Below are positions 27,123-36,021 of a stretch of DNA of 64,000 nucleotides, one piece after another. The first letter of the stretch is position 1; each line of letters opens with the position of its first letter. A program made the position numbers and the translations under genes. The notes below the pieces were generated by a model. The model searched no databases. It saw only the letters and a list, made by a program, of their open reading frames with translations, and was not told where the DNA came from. The stretch comes from Bryobacteraceae bacterium (GTDB taxonomy: Bacteria > Acidobacteriota > Terriglobia > Bryobacterales > Bryobacteraceae): contig JAICJH010000021.1 in NCBI GenBank assembly GCA_025928545.1, forward strand, positions 26,136 through 90,135, in the 5' to 3' direction.

Positions 27123-27570
27123 AATTTTAGAATCGGCGAATTAGCAGATGTTTACGGGTCGTTCGTTTCGACGGGCTCCGTGCCGTTGGGGCTCAGTTTT
27201 CCCGGTCGCTGTCCGGAAGCGGGACCGTAGCGCCAGTTGAACGGCGCAGCCTATGCGCGACCGAAGCGACCCGCATCGCTGTCACCACCAGCGCCGCGTC
27301 CCTGCACAGGCGGACTTCGTTGGCTCGCCAGATTTGACCGTCCCATACCGTCAGATCGCGGTATTAGCGGTAGTTCTCAGCAAATCATATCCTGCTAAAA
27401 ATACAGAGCTTAACCTGATATGGGACCGTCGTACTCTGGTGCGGTCCTGATAAGCTGTGACAGAATTCAGATTCTGCAAAAAACTCTCGCGCTGAGTGCT
27501 GCAAAACGACGGCGCGGCCGATTTTTCCCGCACTTCCGCACGAGTTAGCCGACAATAGAATTTTCTACAA
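27123..27570. other. 448-base non-coding stretch downstream of tRNA-Leu
   Basis: I see no gene here. There is an 8-bp inverted pair GTCCCATA / TATGGGAC (near 27341 and 27419) about 80 bases apart, and an AT-rich patch before the first four-helix membrane protein. No integrase, direct repeat of the tRNA 3' end, or mobile element is visible, so it is not a recognisable island junction. Confidence 0.5.
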
Positions 27571-28065
27571 ATGTCATCAATCCTCGAACTTTGTCACTGG
27601 CTCCAGCACACTGCGTTCTCGCAGTCGGTTCTGCAATCCGCGCTCGTTTTTCCCCTGATAGAGGGAACCCACATACTCGCGCTCTCGATCTCGGTTGGCC
27701 TCGTCATGGTGCTCGACCTTCGCCTTCTCGGCCTGGCTTTCCGCGGAGAACGGGTGGCGGTCATCATGAAACAGAGCGCCGGCATCTCCTTGGTGGGCTT
27801 CGCAATTATGTTCGCGACTGGCCTCATACTCTTCATCACCCAGGCCGAGAAAGCCTACACGAATCGCTTCTTCCTGATCAAAATGGTTTTGCTGGTTCTG
27901 GCGGGAATTAACGCCGGCTGGTATCAGTACAAGTACTACCCGAATATGGAGGAGTGGGATGCGGCGCCCGTGACTCCGTTGGGCCCAAGAGTTTGTGCGG
28001 TGGTCTCCCTGATCTGCTGGCTGACGGTGATCTTCTGCGGCCGGACGATGGCGTACGAGTTTTAA
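27571..28065 (+). CDS. Four-helix membrane protein (DUF6644-like), copy 1
   Basis: A 164-residue integral membrane protein with about four helices: ALVFPLIEGTHILALSISVGLVMVLDLRLLG, SAGISLVGFAIMFATGLILFITQ, RFFLIKMVLLVLAGINAGWY and CAVVSLICWLTVIFCGRTMAYEF. The layout E.(T)H...(L)....(G)....DLRLLG, then F..K, then a final GR..A.. motif recurs in three more proteins in this 5-kb region. I believe this matches the small DUF6644-type family but name it cautiously. The histidine in the first helix could bind a metal or haem, as inference. No Shine-Dalgarno is seen. First gene of a + strand cluster. Confidence 0.75.
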   Translation: MSSILELCHWLQHTAFSQSVLQSALVFPLIEGTHILALSISVGLVMVLDLRLLGLAFRGERVAVIMKQSAGISLVGFAIMFATGLILFITQAEKAYTNRFFLIKMVLLVLAGINAGWYQYKYYPNMEEWDAAPVTPLGPRVCAVVSLICWLTVIFCGRTMAYEF

Positions 28066-28078
28066 AAGGAGGTCGCCT

Positions 28079-28588
28079 ATGCTCCATGAAATCTTAGCGT
28101 TTATACAACACCTCCTTCACGAATTCGACGTCTGGATCTACAATTCGCCGACGCCGGGCATTATCAGGGACTCCAAATACGCGATTCCGATCATCCAGAC
28201 CTTCCACCTCGCCGGCATAACGACGATACTCGGAACCACGGTAGTGACGAACCTTCGCCTGCTCAATCTCGGGTATCGGGAGATCCCGCTGGAGGTGATC
28301 GTCTCGCAGTTGCGCCGCTGGTTTAAGATCGGTCTGATCACGACGATGTCGTCTGGTTTTATCGTTTTCGTGGTAGACCCGGTCCGCTATGTCCAGAACA
28401 CTTCCTTCATCGTGAAGATGTGCCTGCTGCTGCTCGCAATCATCTATCAGTTCACAATCTTCCGGAAGATTTTGCGGGCCAATCCCGCACCCGCTTTATC
28501 CATGGGCAACCTGGTTCCATCGGCGATATCGCTGGTACTCTGGTTCGGAGTGGGCTGGGCCGGACGCGCAATAGCCTTTTTCGGATAA
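28079..28588 (+). CDS. Four-helix membrane protein (DUF6644-like), copy 2
   Basis: A 169-residue membrane protein related to the 27571 product. It shares the first-helix histidine and following LRLLNLG (IQTFHLAGITTILGTTVVTNLRLLNLG), the second helix LITTMSSGFIVFVVDPVRYVQN, the third SFIVKMCLLLLAIIYQF and the final helix PSAISLVLWFGVGWAGRAIAFFG. AAAAGGAGG lies before the ATG, and it follows copy 1 by 13 bases, so they are co-transcribed and probably form a heteromer. Biochemical role unknown. Confidence 0.75.
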   Translation: MLHEILAFIQHLLHEFDVWIYNSPTPGIIRDSKYAIPIIQTFHLAGITTILGTTVVTNLRLLNLGYREIPLEVIVSQLRRWFKIGLITTMSSGFIVFVVDPVRYVQNTSFIVKMCLLLLAIIYQFTIFRKILRANPAPALSMGNLVPSAISLVLWFGVGWAGRAIAFFG

Positions 28589-28623
28589 ACGAATCCGAAA
28601 GCGCTTCCCTGCCCGCCGAGTGA

Positions 28624-29028
28624 ATGCGAAATGATACTCCTGGTGGTGGGGACCCGTTGCTGAAAGCACTCCGCGCAGTCTGCGCAGTACACATCCTTGC
28701 CGTTTTTTCTCAAGCGGTATCTGCGGGGCAGTTTCTGTCGGGCGACCCAACTCCCGTTCGCTTTCACGAAGTCGGAGCCTGGGTCATCCTGACCGTTGCC
28801 GCTGCACAGCTCATCCTCGTGATTATCCGCGGACGATTCTTTACCGGGATGCTGCCGTTGACGCTTTCGAGCGTCGCAATTCTGCTTTGTGAAGGACTTC
28901 AGACGGGAACCGGTTACGGCCGTTTTCCCCAAGTCCATATTCCGCTTGCTGTGCTGATTTTCGGAGGGCTGGTCTGGCAGGGATATCAATTGTTCCGGTC
29001 ACCGAATCCCGGTAGACAACCGATATGA
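28624..29028 (+). CDS. Small membrane protein upstream of the multicopper oxidase
   Basis: A 134-residue membrane protein with about four helices (LKALRAVCAVHILAVFSQAVSAGQFLSG, VGAWVILTVAAAQLILVIIRG, MLPLTLSSVAILLCEGLQTGTG, IPLAVLIFGGLVWQGYQLF). Histidines fall in helix 1 (AVHILAVF), before helix 2 (RFHEVGAW) and before helix 4 (VHIPLAV), a pattern often seen in haem-binding membrane proteins; this is inference. Its stop overlaps the ATG of the multicopper oxidase (ATGA), so coupling is strong. No named family recognised. Confidence 0.65.
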   Translation: MRNDTPGGGDPLLKALRAVCAVHILAVFSQAVSAGQFLSGDPTPVRFHEVGAWVILTVAAAQLILVIIRGRFFTGMLPLTLSSVAILLCEGLQTGTGYGRFPQVHIPLAVLIFGGLVWQGYQLFRSPNPGRQPI

Positions 29029-30557
29029 AGATCAGCCGCCGGGAAGCGATGCGAATAGCCACGCTGAGCATGGCGACTGGCGCTGTGATCCCAGATCTGG
29101 CGTGCACGCAGGCCCGGCCTGAACCAAGGCTGCTGACAAGCCAAGCCAAGCTTCCCCCGCGATTCTCTGTTCCGCTTCCGGTACCGACGGTGCTGAAGCC
29201 CGTCAACGCCAGTGCCGATACCGATCATTACGAAATGAGCGTGCGCCCCGCGAGCCTCAGAATTCTTCCGGGGCTGGAAACGGAAATCTGGGGATACGAA
29301 GGTCAGTTTCCCGGCCCTACGATCGAGGGGCGCACAGGACGGCGGGTCTCACTCCGGCTTCGCAATCAGTTGCCTGTACCCCTCGTTCATCATCTCCACG
29401 GCGGCCACACCCCGCCGGAGAGCGACGGATATCCAACAGACCTTCTTACACCCGCGGCCGGTTTTACGAATTCGCACATGCACGATCCCCGGGCCAATAC
29501 TGCGGCAATGGAGCGCGAATACGTGTATCCAAACCTGCAGCGCCCTGCAACACTTTGGTATCACGATCACCGCATGGACTTTACCGGGGCGCAGGTTTGG
29601 CGCGGAATGGTTGGGCTTTACATCCTGCGCGACGATCGTGAGGATCGTCTGCCGCTGCCGCGCGACGGCAGGGAAATCCCTTTAGTGATCTGCGACCGGT
29701 CCTTTGCATCCGACGGATCATTCCTTTATCCGTCTCTGGACAAAAGTCTGCGCAGCCCCGGAATCGAGAGTTCCTACATGGGAGGCGTGCTGGGCGATGC
29801 AATTATGGTCAACGGCGCGCCCTGGCCAAAACTGGAAGTTTCCAATACGTGCTATCGTTTTCGCATTCTGAACGCGTCAAACGCGCGACGCTATGAACTT
29901 GCTCTTGAACCTGCCGCGGGCTCTGGTCACGCGTTCATTCAGATCGGCAGCGACGGCGGACTGCTGGAAGCGCCACAAAACCGGCGTACGATACGAATTG
30001 CGCCGGCGGAAAGGGTCGATCTGATTGTGGATTTTTCCCGATACGCGGTGGGTTCAACCGTAATCCTCACGAATCGCGAAGGTTCCGGTTCGGCCGCCAG
30101 TGTCATGCAGTTTCAAGTCACGCGCAGTGAGAAGGACCCATGCACTGTGCCGGCTAAACTTTCCGAACCGCCGCTTTTGGATGTCCGTGCCGCCACGGTC
30201 ACGCGGGATTTCGATTTCCGCTATCAACGCAGTTCGCGTGTCTGGACGATTAACGGCAGAGAATTCGACCCGGCGCGGATCGACGCCTACCCGAAGCTCG
30301 GGTCCACGGAGATCTGGCGATTACGCTCGGACTTCAATCATCCGGTGCATCTGCACCTCGTGCAGTTCCGGGTCCTTTCTCACGGCGGACCGCCGGAGGC
30401 TTCCGATGCAGGCTGGAAGGATACCCTCGATCTGGAACCTGGAGTGGCGGCCGAGATTCTGGTGCGCTTTACCGACTACAGGGGACGCTACGTGTTCCAT
30501 TGCCATAACCTGGAACATGAGGACATGATGATGATGGGAAATTTTGAGGTGGTTTGA
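29025..30557 (+). CDS. Tat-exported multicopper oxidase
   Basis: A 510-residue three-domain multicopper oxidase. It has a Tat signal (ISRREAMRIATLSMATGAV). All copper motifs are present: HLHGGH (123-128, preceded by H122), LWYHDHRMDF with H180 and H182, HPVHLHLVQF near 440, and YVFHCHNLEHEDMMMM with H492-C493-H494 and H498, with a methionine about ten residues after the cysteine as the type 1 axial ligand. So type 1 and trinuclear sites look complete. It resembles CotA/FtsP-like laccases. There is no Met-rich copper-oxidase insert of the CueO kind. The substrate is unknown. It sits between two membrane proteins in one operon. Confidence 0.92.
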   Translation: MKISRREAMRIATLSMATGAVIPDLACTQARPEPRLLTSQAKLPPRFSVPLPVPTVLKPVNASADTDHYEMSVRPASLRILPGLETEIWGYEGQFPGPTIEGRTGRRVSLRLRNQLPVPLVHHLHGGHTPPESDGYPTDLLTPAAGFTNSHMHDPRANTAAMEREYVYPNLQRPATLWYHDHRMDFTGAQVWRGMVGLYILRDDREDRLPLPRDGREIPLVICDRSFASDGSFLYPSLDKSLRSPGIESSYMGGVLGDAIMVNGAPWPKLEVSNTCYRFRILNASNARRYELALEPAAGSGHAFIQIGSDGGLLEAPQNRRTIRIAPAERVDLIVDFSRYAVGSTVILTNREGSGSAASVMQFQVTRSEKDPCTVPAKLSEPPLLDVRAATVTRDFDFRYQRSSRVWTINGREFDPARIDAYPKLGSTEIWRLRSDFNHPVHLHLVQFRVLSHGGPPEASDAGWKDTLDLEPGVAAEILVRFTDYRGRYVFHCHNLEHEDMMMMGNFEVV

Positions 30558-30560
30558 GCG

Positions 30561-31415
30561 ATGACCCTGCATCGATATGCTGTGATTGTTTCCATCGTGC
30601 TGGTCGTGGTGATTGGGATCGGCGGGAGCGTAACCACGCTTGCCGAATTCGCCGCCACAGCCCCCGCGCAGACCGCATCTATCCAGTCGATTCCAACGGC
30701 AGCAGTTCATGCAGCGGGTGGAGTCCTCGCCACGTTGCTCGTTCTGATTGCAGCTCTATGGGTCGCGTTCTCCAGACAGCGAAGAGCTGTCCAGATCACG
30801 GCGTGGGCGGGCGCTGCGCTGGCCGCGATCAGTAGCGCCCTCGGTATGTCGGACCAGGCATCGGCCTCGGTCACAGTCGCGATCGTCCATGCCTGCCTTG
30901 CGCCTGTGATTCTGTCGCTGATGGTGTCACTGGTGGTTCTTACCGCACCCGCCGATTCTTCATCGGAAGAGCCACTGCTGTTGCCAGGCGGCGGGAAGCT
31001 CAGGATAGCTGCCCTTGCCGGTCCACCACTCGCACTGATCCAGATCATTTTCGGCGCGCTTTATCGCCATAAAGCCATCGGCGTATTGCTCCACATGGGC
31101 GGAGCCCTGGTGGTGTCGTTGCTGACATTGATCGTCTGTGTCGCGATCATGCAACAAATCACGCACAGCATACCTCTCAGGAATGCCGCCGTGGTCGCGA
31201 TGATCGTGGTTCTGACTCAGCTTTCGCTGGGAATCGCGGCCTTTGTGATGAGGCTGCTCGATGCCGATACAGGCACGCTCTTCCTCGCCGCCACCGTGTT
31301 GCACGTGACTGTCGGTTCAATGACACTCGCATCAACCGCGCTGTTGGCGATATACGCCCGGGGCATTCGTCCCGCAAAAGACGATCAGAAGATCGCTTTT
31401 GGCGAATCCCAATAA
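30561..31415 (+). CDS. CtaA/Cox15-like polytopic membrane protein
   Basis: A 284-residue protein with about eight helices in two similar halves. It starts LHRYAVIVSIVLVVVIGIGGSVTTLAE, very like the opening of haem A synthase (CtaA/Cox15). Histidines lie at the expected haem-ligand places: AAVHAAGGVLATLLV, IVHACLAPVI, LLHMGGALVV and VLHVTVGSMTL. Haem A synthase oxidises haem O to haem A for cytochrome oxidase. No ctaB or oxidase genes are adjacent, so it may be a divergent paralogue serving the multicopper oxidase unit instead. It starts 3 bases after the oxidase stop, and its 3' end overlaps a convergent gene by 31 bases. Confidence 0.7.
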   Translation: MTLHRYAVIVSIVLVVVIGIGGSVTTLAEFAATAPAQTASIQSIPTAAVHAAGGVLATLLVLIAALWVAFSRQRRAVQITAWAGAALAAISSALGMSDQASASVTVAIVHACLAPVILSLMVSLVVLTAPADSSSEEPLLLPGGGKLRIAALAGPPLALIQIIFGALYRHKAIGVLLHMGGALVVSLLTLIVCVAIMQQITHSIPLRNAAVVAMIVVLTQLSLGIAAFVMRLLDADTGTLFLAATVLHVTVGSMTLASTALLAIYARGIRPAKDDQKIAFGESQ

Positions 31416-31891
31416 GCAATCCATCGCCCTGCGCAAATTACGGCCAGCCACAGCAACAGCGAGAGAGCAGCGGCAAGTCGCGCTTTGGATGGAATCTCTT
31501 TGGCCGCGTCGAGCGCCGCTGTGTTGCGGTAGACGGATCGAAAATACACGGAGTGTGCGATCAGCAGACAAAGCAGAAACATCTTCAGCCGGAAGAAGGT
31601 ATTGGGATAGTATGCATCGGCTTTCGCTCCTGCAAGCAGAATGCCGCAGGTGACCATCAGTGTGAGTCCCGCGTGCTTCCACGGACGGAGGGTCCTGATG
31701 AGTTCGCCGGCCGGCGCGGTCGGGAAGGCCCACCCCAGCAGACGGAGATTCGTGGCAAGAATCATGCCGCCGAATATCGCGATGCAAGTGAGATGAGTTG
31801 ACAATACGATCGGGTAGAAATACTGAGACTGCCTGACGGCCGTGAACAGCCCCGTATTCCGAATTGTTTCAGCGAATTCCGCTAGCATCAT
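31385..31891 (-). CDS. Four-helix membrane protein (DUF6644-like), copy 3
   Basis: A 168-residue membrane protein of the same type as 27571 and 28079. It shows a first-helix histidine and following TNLRLLGW (YPIVLSTHLTCIAIFGGMILATNLRLLGW), helix 2 GLTLMVTCGILLAG, helix 3 FRLKMFLLCLLIAHSVYF and the final AALSLLLWLAVICAGRWIAYWD. Two adjacent ATG codons are possible starts, with GGGAGACC upstream. It is the last gene of the minus-strand TonB-receptor unit and overlaps the convergent CtaA-like gene by 31 bases. Confidence 0.75.
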   Translation of the reverse strand: MMLAEFAETIRNTGLFTAVRQSQYFYPIVLSTHLTCIAIFGGMILATNLRLLGWAFPTAPAGELIRTLRPWKHAGLTLMVTCGILLAGAKADAYYPNTFFRLKMFLLCLLIAHSVYFRSVYRNTAALDAAKEIPSKARLAAALSLLLWLAVICAGRWIAYWDSPKAIF

Positions 31892-31909
31892 TTTGGTCTC
31901 CCGATCTTT

Positions 31910-32350
31910 CTACGTGAAAGCGTAAAACAGCCCGCCAAAAATAACGGGCACCCACAGAAGTAATGACATCGCCCCCGCAATTACACCGGCTCCCGCGGAC
32001 CCGCGTCGCGCCACCATGCGGTGCACGGTGTAGTTGTAAATAATGGCGATCACAAGGCAAATCAACTTCAGCCGGAACACCTCATTGCGCGAATAGCGCT
32101 CGGGATCGGTTGAGAAAAGCAGCAGACCGGATGTAATTGCCGTCGTCAATCCGCCAAGTGTCCAGAACGTAGTTGTCCTCAGCAAATCCGATGACCTCAG
32201 GTTTTTCAAACCAAGCCCCATCAGGCGGAAGTCAACCATCGCAATGGACCCGATCGCAACCGCAAACGACGCGATGTGAATACATTCGAGCGCGCCAAAA
32301 GCCCACTCGATCTGGTTCAGCGGATTAGTCAGTGGATCGTAAACCAGCAA
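31910..32350 (-). CDS. Four-helix membrane protein (DUF6644-like), copy 4
   Basis: A 146-residue relative of the other three. The first helix is ECIHIASFAVAIGSIAMVDFRLMGLG, then TFWTLGGLTTAITSGLLLFSTDPERYSRN (the DPxRY sequence is shared with the 28079 product), FRLKLICLVIAIIYNYTVH, and a last helix GAMSLLLWVPVIFGGLFYAF, in which the usual GR is missing. The start is TTG with GGAG six bases upstream. It lies 9 bases after the TonB receptor stop, so it is co-transcribed with the receptor. Confidence 0.75.
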   Translation of the reverse strand: MLVYDPLTNPLNQIEWAFGALECIHIASFAVAIGSIAMVDFRLMGLGLKNLRSSDLLRTTTFWTLGGLTTAITSGLLLFSTDPERYSRNEVFRLKLICLVIAIIYNYTVHRMVARRGSAGAGVIAGAMSLLLWVPVIFGGLFYAFT

Positions 32351-32359
32351 AGTATTCTC

Positions 32360-35300
32360 CTAGAAAATGAATTTCACTGCAACCTGCACCAGCCGGGGCG
32401 CGCCCGCTTTAACGATTTGTCCGAACAGCGCCGTGTCTATGTTCCCATTGACCGCCGAGGGCCCAAAAAACTGGGCGTGATTGAACGTGTTGAATGTTTC
32501 GAAGCGAAACTGCAGCGCTTGCGATTCGGACATATTAAAAGTCCGCAGCAAAGCCAGATCGAAGTTCAGCGCACCCGGCCCATGGAATGAACGCCGGGAC
32601 GCGTTGCCCGCAGTACCCAGCGCATTTTCGCTGAAGGCCCCCGTGTTGAAGTATTTGAGACCATTTCGCGGGTTGTGGTTTAGCGCGAGTGCCGCGCCAT
32701 TGTAGTCCGGCAGGTCGAGACTATAGTTGTTGACGCCGTTCGGAATACTGCCCATCAGCGAATTGTCACCGGTGCTGCGCAGCGTCACCGGGAAGCCGGA
32801 ACTGGCCCGCGCGATTCCCGAAACTCCCCAACCACCCAATAACGTTCTTGCAAACTTGGTTTTCCCCGTCGGGAGGAAACGAAACTCGAAGGTCGTCACC
32901 AGATCATGCTTGAGATCGAAAGAAGACAACGAGCGCGTGGCCCGAAAGTTGAACGGATTAATGGGATCGGACAGACTCGATGCCTGATCGATGGATTTAC
33001 TGAACGTATAACTGGCCGCAACGTCCAGACGTTTGCTGGAGTGCTTAATATTCGCCTGAAGAGAATTATAGTTCGAGTTACCGATGCTCGCGTTGTAGTC
33101 GTCGTTGCTGAAGGCGTCGCCAAGGCCGCTCCGGGTCCCGTTGATGGTCTTGCCCGCGGGAGTTAGGTAAGTCTGATCCTCAGCGAACGGTCCGCAAGTG
33201 GCAGTACCGGGTGAAACCGCGGACTCGCGACTCAGTGACAGGCAAAGCCCCGGATTACCCGGATTGGCGGAATAAACGACCAGAAGGTGATGAGCCTGTG
33301 AGCCGGCATAGCCAACGCTCGCCAACAGATTTGTTCCGAACTGACGCTCAACAGAGAGAAAATAGCTCTCATTGTAGGGGTAGGTGTTGGTAGGCGGCGG
33401 CGCCGTCATTCCCGCGATCGGTTCAAATGCCGGGAAGTCAATACCCCCGACAGGCTTCGCCGGTGAGACACCGAAAGGTGGAAAAACCAGAGGGAAAGGG
33501 TTGCCTGAGAATGCGCCGTCAGCAGCAGATCGGAACGGCTGATCGAAAAGAGGAGGACCAGGGCTCGTATAGCTCAACCCGTATGGTGGTTGAGGCTCAT
33601 CGAATGCAAGGGTGTTGCCCTGGATGACCGAATAGAACATTCCATAACCCGCGCGAACGCTCATTTTACCCGGGCCACCAGTAATTCTGCCAATCAGTCC
33701 ATCAGACGCGTCGGGTGACCACGCCATACCCAGTCTGGGAGCAAACCGATTCCGAGTGGGAACTAAGGTATCGGGAACTCCGGCATCGCCGGCATAGACA
33801 AGCCCTGCTGGTGCGTCGGTGAATACTTTCGATTGCTCGCCCGGAATAAAGGTAGGAACCTGGTTGTACTTCTCTGACCAATACTCCATCAAATCCCAGC
33901 GCAAGCCATAGTTCAGGACCAGGTTGGATTTCACCCTCCAGCTGTCCTGCGCGAAGCCCCCCACGTAGCGGTGGCGGGGATAATACGACTGCGAATCAGC
34001 CTGGTTGTAGTTGCTTGCCACACCGATCAAGAAGTCCGCAAAATCCGAACCGGTTTCGGAACCGGAAAACAGAAACGAGCCGTTAAAAGTCGGGTTTGGA
34101 TTTACGTTGACCTTTTCGATACTTGCCTGAATTCCTCCCTTGAACGTGTGCCGTCCAAACGCGCGCGAAATATTCTCACTCGCCGAGTATGTATTGTTGG
34201 CCTGCTTCAGATTCGTGATAGGGGTGCCCATTACGAAGGAATTGAAGACGACGTTCTCGATGCCTTCAATGGACGGCGCCAGAGGAACGATGCCGGCCGT
34301 TCCCACCCCGGTCAGAAATCCCTGAGACGCAAGGCTGGTACCTACGCCTCCCGATGGCTCCCCGACATCGTTCGATGAACGCATGAAACTCAGCCGCAGC
34401 TCATTAACGAAGTTGGCGCCGAACTGCCTTGTGGCGCCCAGATTCACCAGTTGTGCCCGTCCGATGTTGAGGCCGTTAAACCCTGGAACTGAAGCGCCTC
34501 CCTGCCCGGTCGGATAAGGGTTATCAACGTAATAGTCATCGAAAAAGTAGTAGGCGGAGAGTGCGCCCCATAGGCTGCTGTTGCCATCCAGGCGAAAGCT
34601 CGCTTTATCGTCGCGCAGCTTCTGTCCATGCTCACCACTGGAGAAAGTTGTGGCGCCGGCGTTGGGCGCGGGTATGTATGGCAGCAGATACCGCGAGGGC
34701 GCGGACCAGGCCCGCAGCGGGATTATTCCGCCAGGAAAAACACATTGCGAGCTTGCGACGCAACTGCCCGAATAGTAAGGCTCGCCCGAAGTGACCTTGT
34801 AGCCCAGTCTTTGAGAAAGCAAGTCCGCGAGATATGGGCCCGCCACTGAGCCCGTCAATGAATCCGCTACGTCGGCGAGATTACCCGTCCGGTCCGTAGC
34901 TGACGGCACGGAAATCAGCCCCGTGTCGATTCCCTGGTTTGTCCTTGTCCCCTGATAATCCGCAAAGAAAAACGTCTTGTTCCTGCGGATGGCCCCGCCC
35001 GCGGTACCGCCAAATTGATTCTGCCGGTAAAAGCTCCGCTCGGGTGAAAAAAAGTTGCGTGCGTCCAGGTCGGTGTTGCGCAGGAACTCGAAGCCTGATC
35101 CATGCATCTGGTTGCTCCCGGACTTGGTGATAACATTCACCACGCCACCGCTCGAGTTCCCGTATTCGGCGTCAAAGTTATTCGTGAGGACACGGAATTC
35201 GGCAATCGAATCGAGATTCGGAACGATTGCGGTGCCGCCGTTCATCAATTCCTTGACGTCGCCGCCATTGACAACGAAGCCATTGGCATCCTCACGCTGA

Positions 35301-35905
35301 CCGTTAATGGATTGATTGCCGGGATTCAAACCACCGGAAGGTGCGATCGCAACTGTCGCGCCCGCCATCACAATGGAATCCGCCGTTTGAGTGGATGTTG
35401 GAATAATTCCCGCCTGCAACGCAAGCAGATCCGTAAAGCTTCGCCCGTTCAACGCCACAGCCGTCATCGCGTGAGACGTCACGATCTCACCGGTCTGCGT
35501 GGTGGAGGTATCCACCTGAAGCGGGTTCTCGACAACGGTGATCGTGTCCATCTTTTCGCTCATCTGCAGCGTGATATCGAGCCTGACCACACCGTCGGCA
35601 TCCACAACAATTCCGGATCGTTTTTGCAGGCTGAAACCAGCGGCTTCCACCTGTACCGTATAGCTCCCGACCGACAGGCCGGAGAATGTATAGTTCCCGC
35701 TGCTGTCGGATTCGGTGGCCGACGAGACTCCCTGGGCCGGTATCGAGGCGATAACGCGCGCGTGGGGCAGCACTGCGCCGCTGGGATCCTTTACCACTCC
35801 GGATATACTCCCGGTGACGGCGGCGGGACTTGCCGTACACAAACAAAAAAAGAGGAGTATGGGCGCAAGTCTCCTCAGGAGCCGCAATGCGGCTGAAATT
35901 TTCAT
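32360..35905 (-). CDS. TonB-dependent receptor with carboxypeptidase-regulatory domain
   Basis: A 1181-residue outer-membrane receptor of the Acidobacteriota OAR/CarA-like type. Signal peptide about 1-29; carboxypeptidase-regulatory-like beta-sandwich about 31-115 (GSISGVVKDPSGAVLPHARV ... GNYTFSGLSVGSYTVQVEAAGF); plug about 125-270 (TGEIVTSHAMTAVALNGRSFTDLLALQAGI, ...EFRVLTNNFDAEYGNSSGGVVNVITKSG); then a beta-barrel ending LVQVAVKFIF, the usual aromatic C-terminus. It moves a large or scarce substrate using TonB energy. Its link to two DUF6644-like membrane proteins and a facing multicopper oxidase suggests a redox-active or metal-bound ligand, as inference. Confidence 0.92.
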   Translation of the reverse strand: MKISAALRLLRRLAPILLFFCLCTASPAAVTGSISGVVKDPSGAVLPHARVIASIPAQGVSSATESDSSGNYTFSGLSVGSYTVQVEAAGFSLQKRSGIVVDADGVVRLDITLQMSEKMDTITVVENPLQVDTSTTQTGEIVTSHAMTAVALNGRSFTDLLALQAGIIPTSTQTADSIVMAGATVAIAPSGGLNPGNQSINGQREDANGFVVNGGDVKELMNGGTAIVPNLDSIAEFRVLTNNFDAEYGNSSGGVVNVITKSGSNQMHGSGFEFLRNTDLDARNFFSPERSFYRQNQFGGTAGGAIRRNKTFFFADYQGTRTNQGIDTGLISVPSATDRTGNLADVADSLTGSVAGPYLADLLSQRLGYKVTSGEPYYSGSCVASSQCVFPGGIIPLRAWSAPSRYLLPYIPAPNAGATTFSSGEHGQKLRDDKASFRLDGNSSLWGALSAYYFFDDYYVDNPYPTGQGGASVPGFNGLNIGRAQLVNLGATRQFGANFVNELRLSFMRSSNDVGEPSGGVGTSLASQGFLTGVGTAGIVPLAPSIEGIENVVFNSFVMGTPITNLKQANNTYSASENISRAFGRHTFKGGIQASIEKVNVNPNPTFNGSFLFSGSETGSDFADFLIGVASNYNQADSQSYYPRHRYVGGFAQDSWRVKSNLVLNYGLRWDLMEYWSEKYNQVPTFIPGEQSKVFTDAPAGLVYAGDAGVPDTLVPTRNRFAPRLGMAWSPDASDGLIGRITGGPGKMSVRAGYGMFYSVIQGNTLAFDEPQPPYGLSYTSPGPPLFDQPFRSAADGAFSGNPFPLVFPPFGVSPAKPVGGIDFPAFEPIAGMTAPPPTNTYPYNESYFLSVERQFGTNLLASVGYAGSQAHHLLVVYSANPGNPGLCLSLSRESAVSPGTATCGPFAEDQTYLTPAGKTINGTRSGLGDAFSNDDYNASIGNSNYNSLQANIKHSSKRLDVAASYTFSKSIDQASSLSDPINPFNFRATRSLSSFDLKHDLVTTFEFRFLPTGKTKFARTLLGGWGVSGIARASSGFPVTLRSTGDNSLMGSIPNGVNNYSLDLPDYNGAALALNHNPRNGLKYFNTGAFSENALGTAGNASRRSFHGPGALNFDLALLRTFNMSESQALQFRFETFNTFNHAQFFGPSAVNGNIDTALFGQIVKAGAPRLVQVAVKFIF

Positions 35906-35967
35906 AAGAACACAGATTTCGGGCGGTCTTTTAGGCTGGCGGGACTAAGAAGCCTTCCAGAAAGTAG

Positions 35968-35997
35968 CTCCGATGCCCTCACGAGAGAGCATCGGAG
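35968..35997 (-). terminator. Hairpin between two minus-strand genes
   Basis: CTCCGATGC (35968-35976) pairs perfectly with GCATCGGAG (35989-35997) over a 12-base loop. Located 25 bases past the DUF6152-like stop on the minus strand. There is no long T run, only ACTTTCT, so it is a probable but not classical terminator. Confidence 0.6.
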
Positions 35998-36021
35998 TGA
36001 AAGTTGAATCGGAATCGAAGT

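Noticed and set aside
27034..27570. Integration site or genomic island at tRNA-Leu
   Set aside because: There is no integrase, no repeat of the tRNA 3' end nearby, and no mobile gene on either side beyond a toxin-antitoxin pair.
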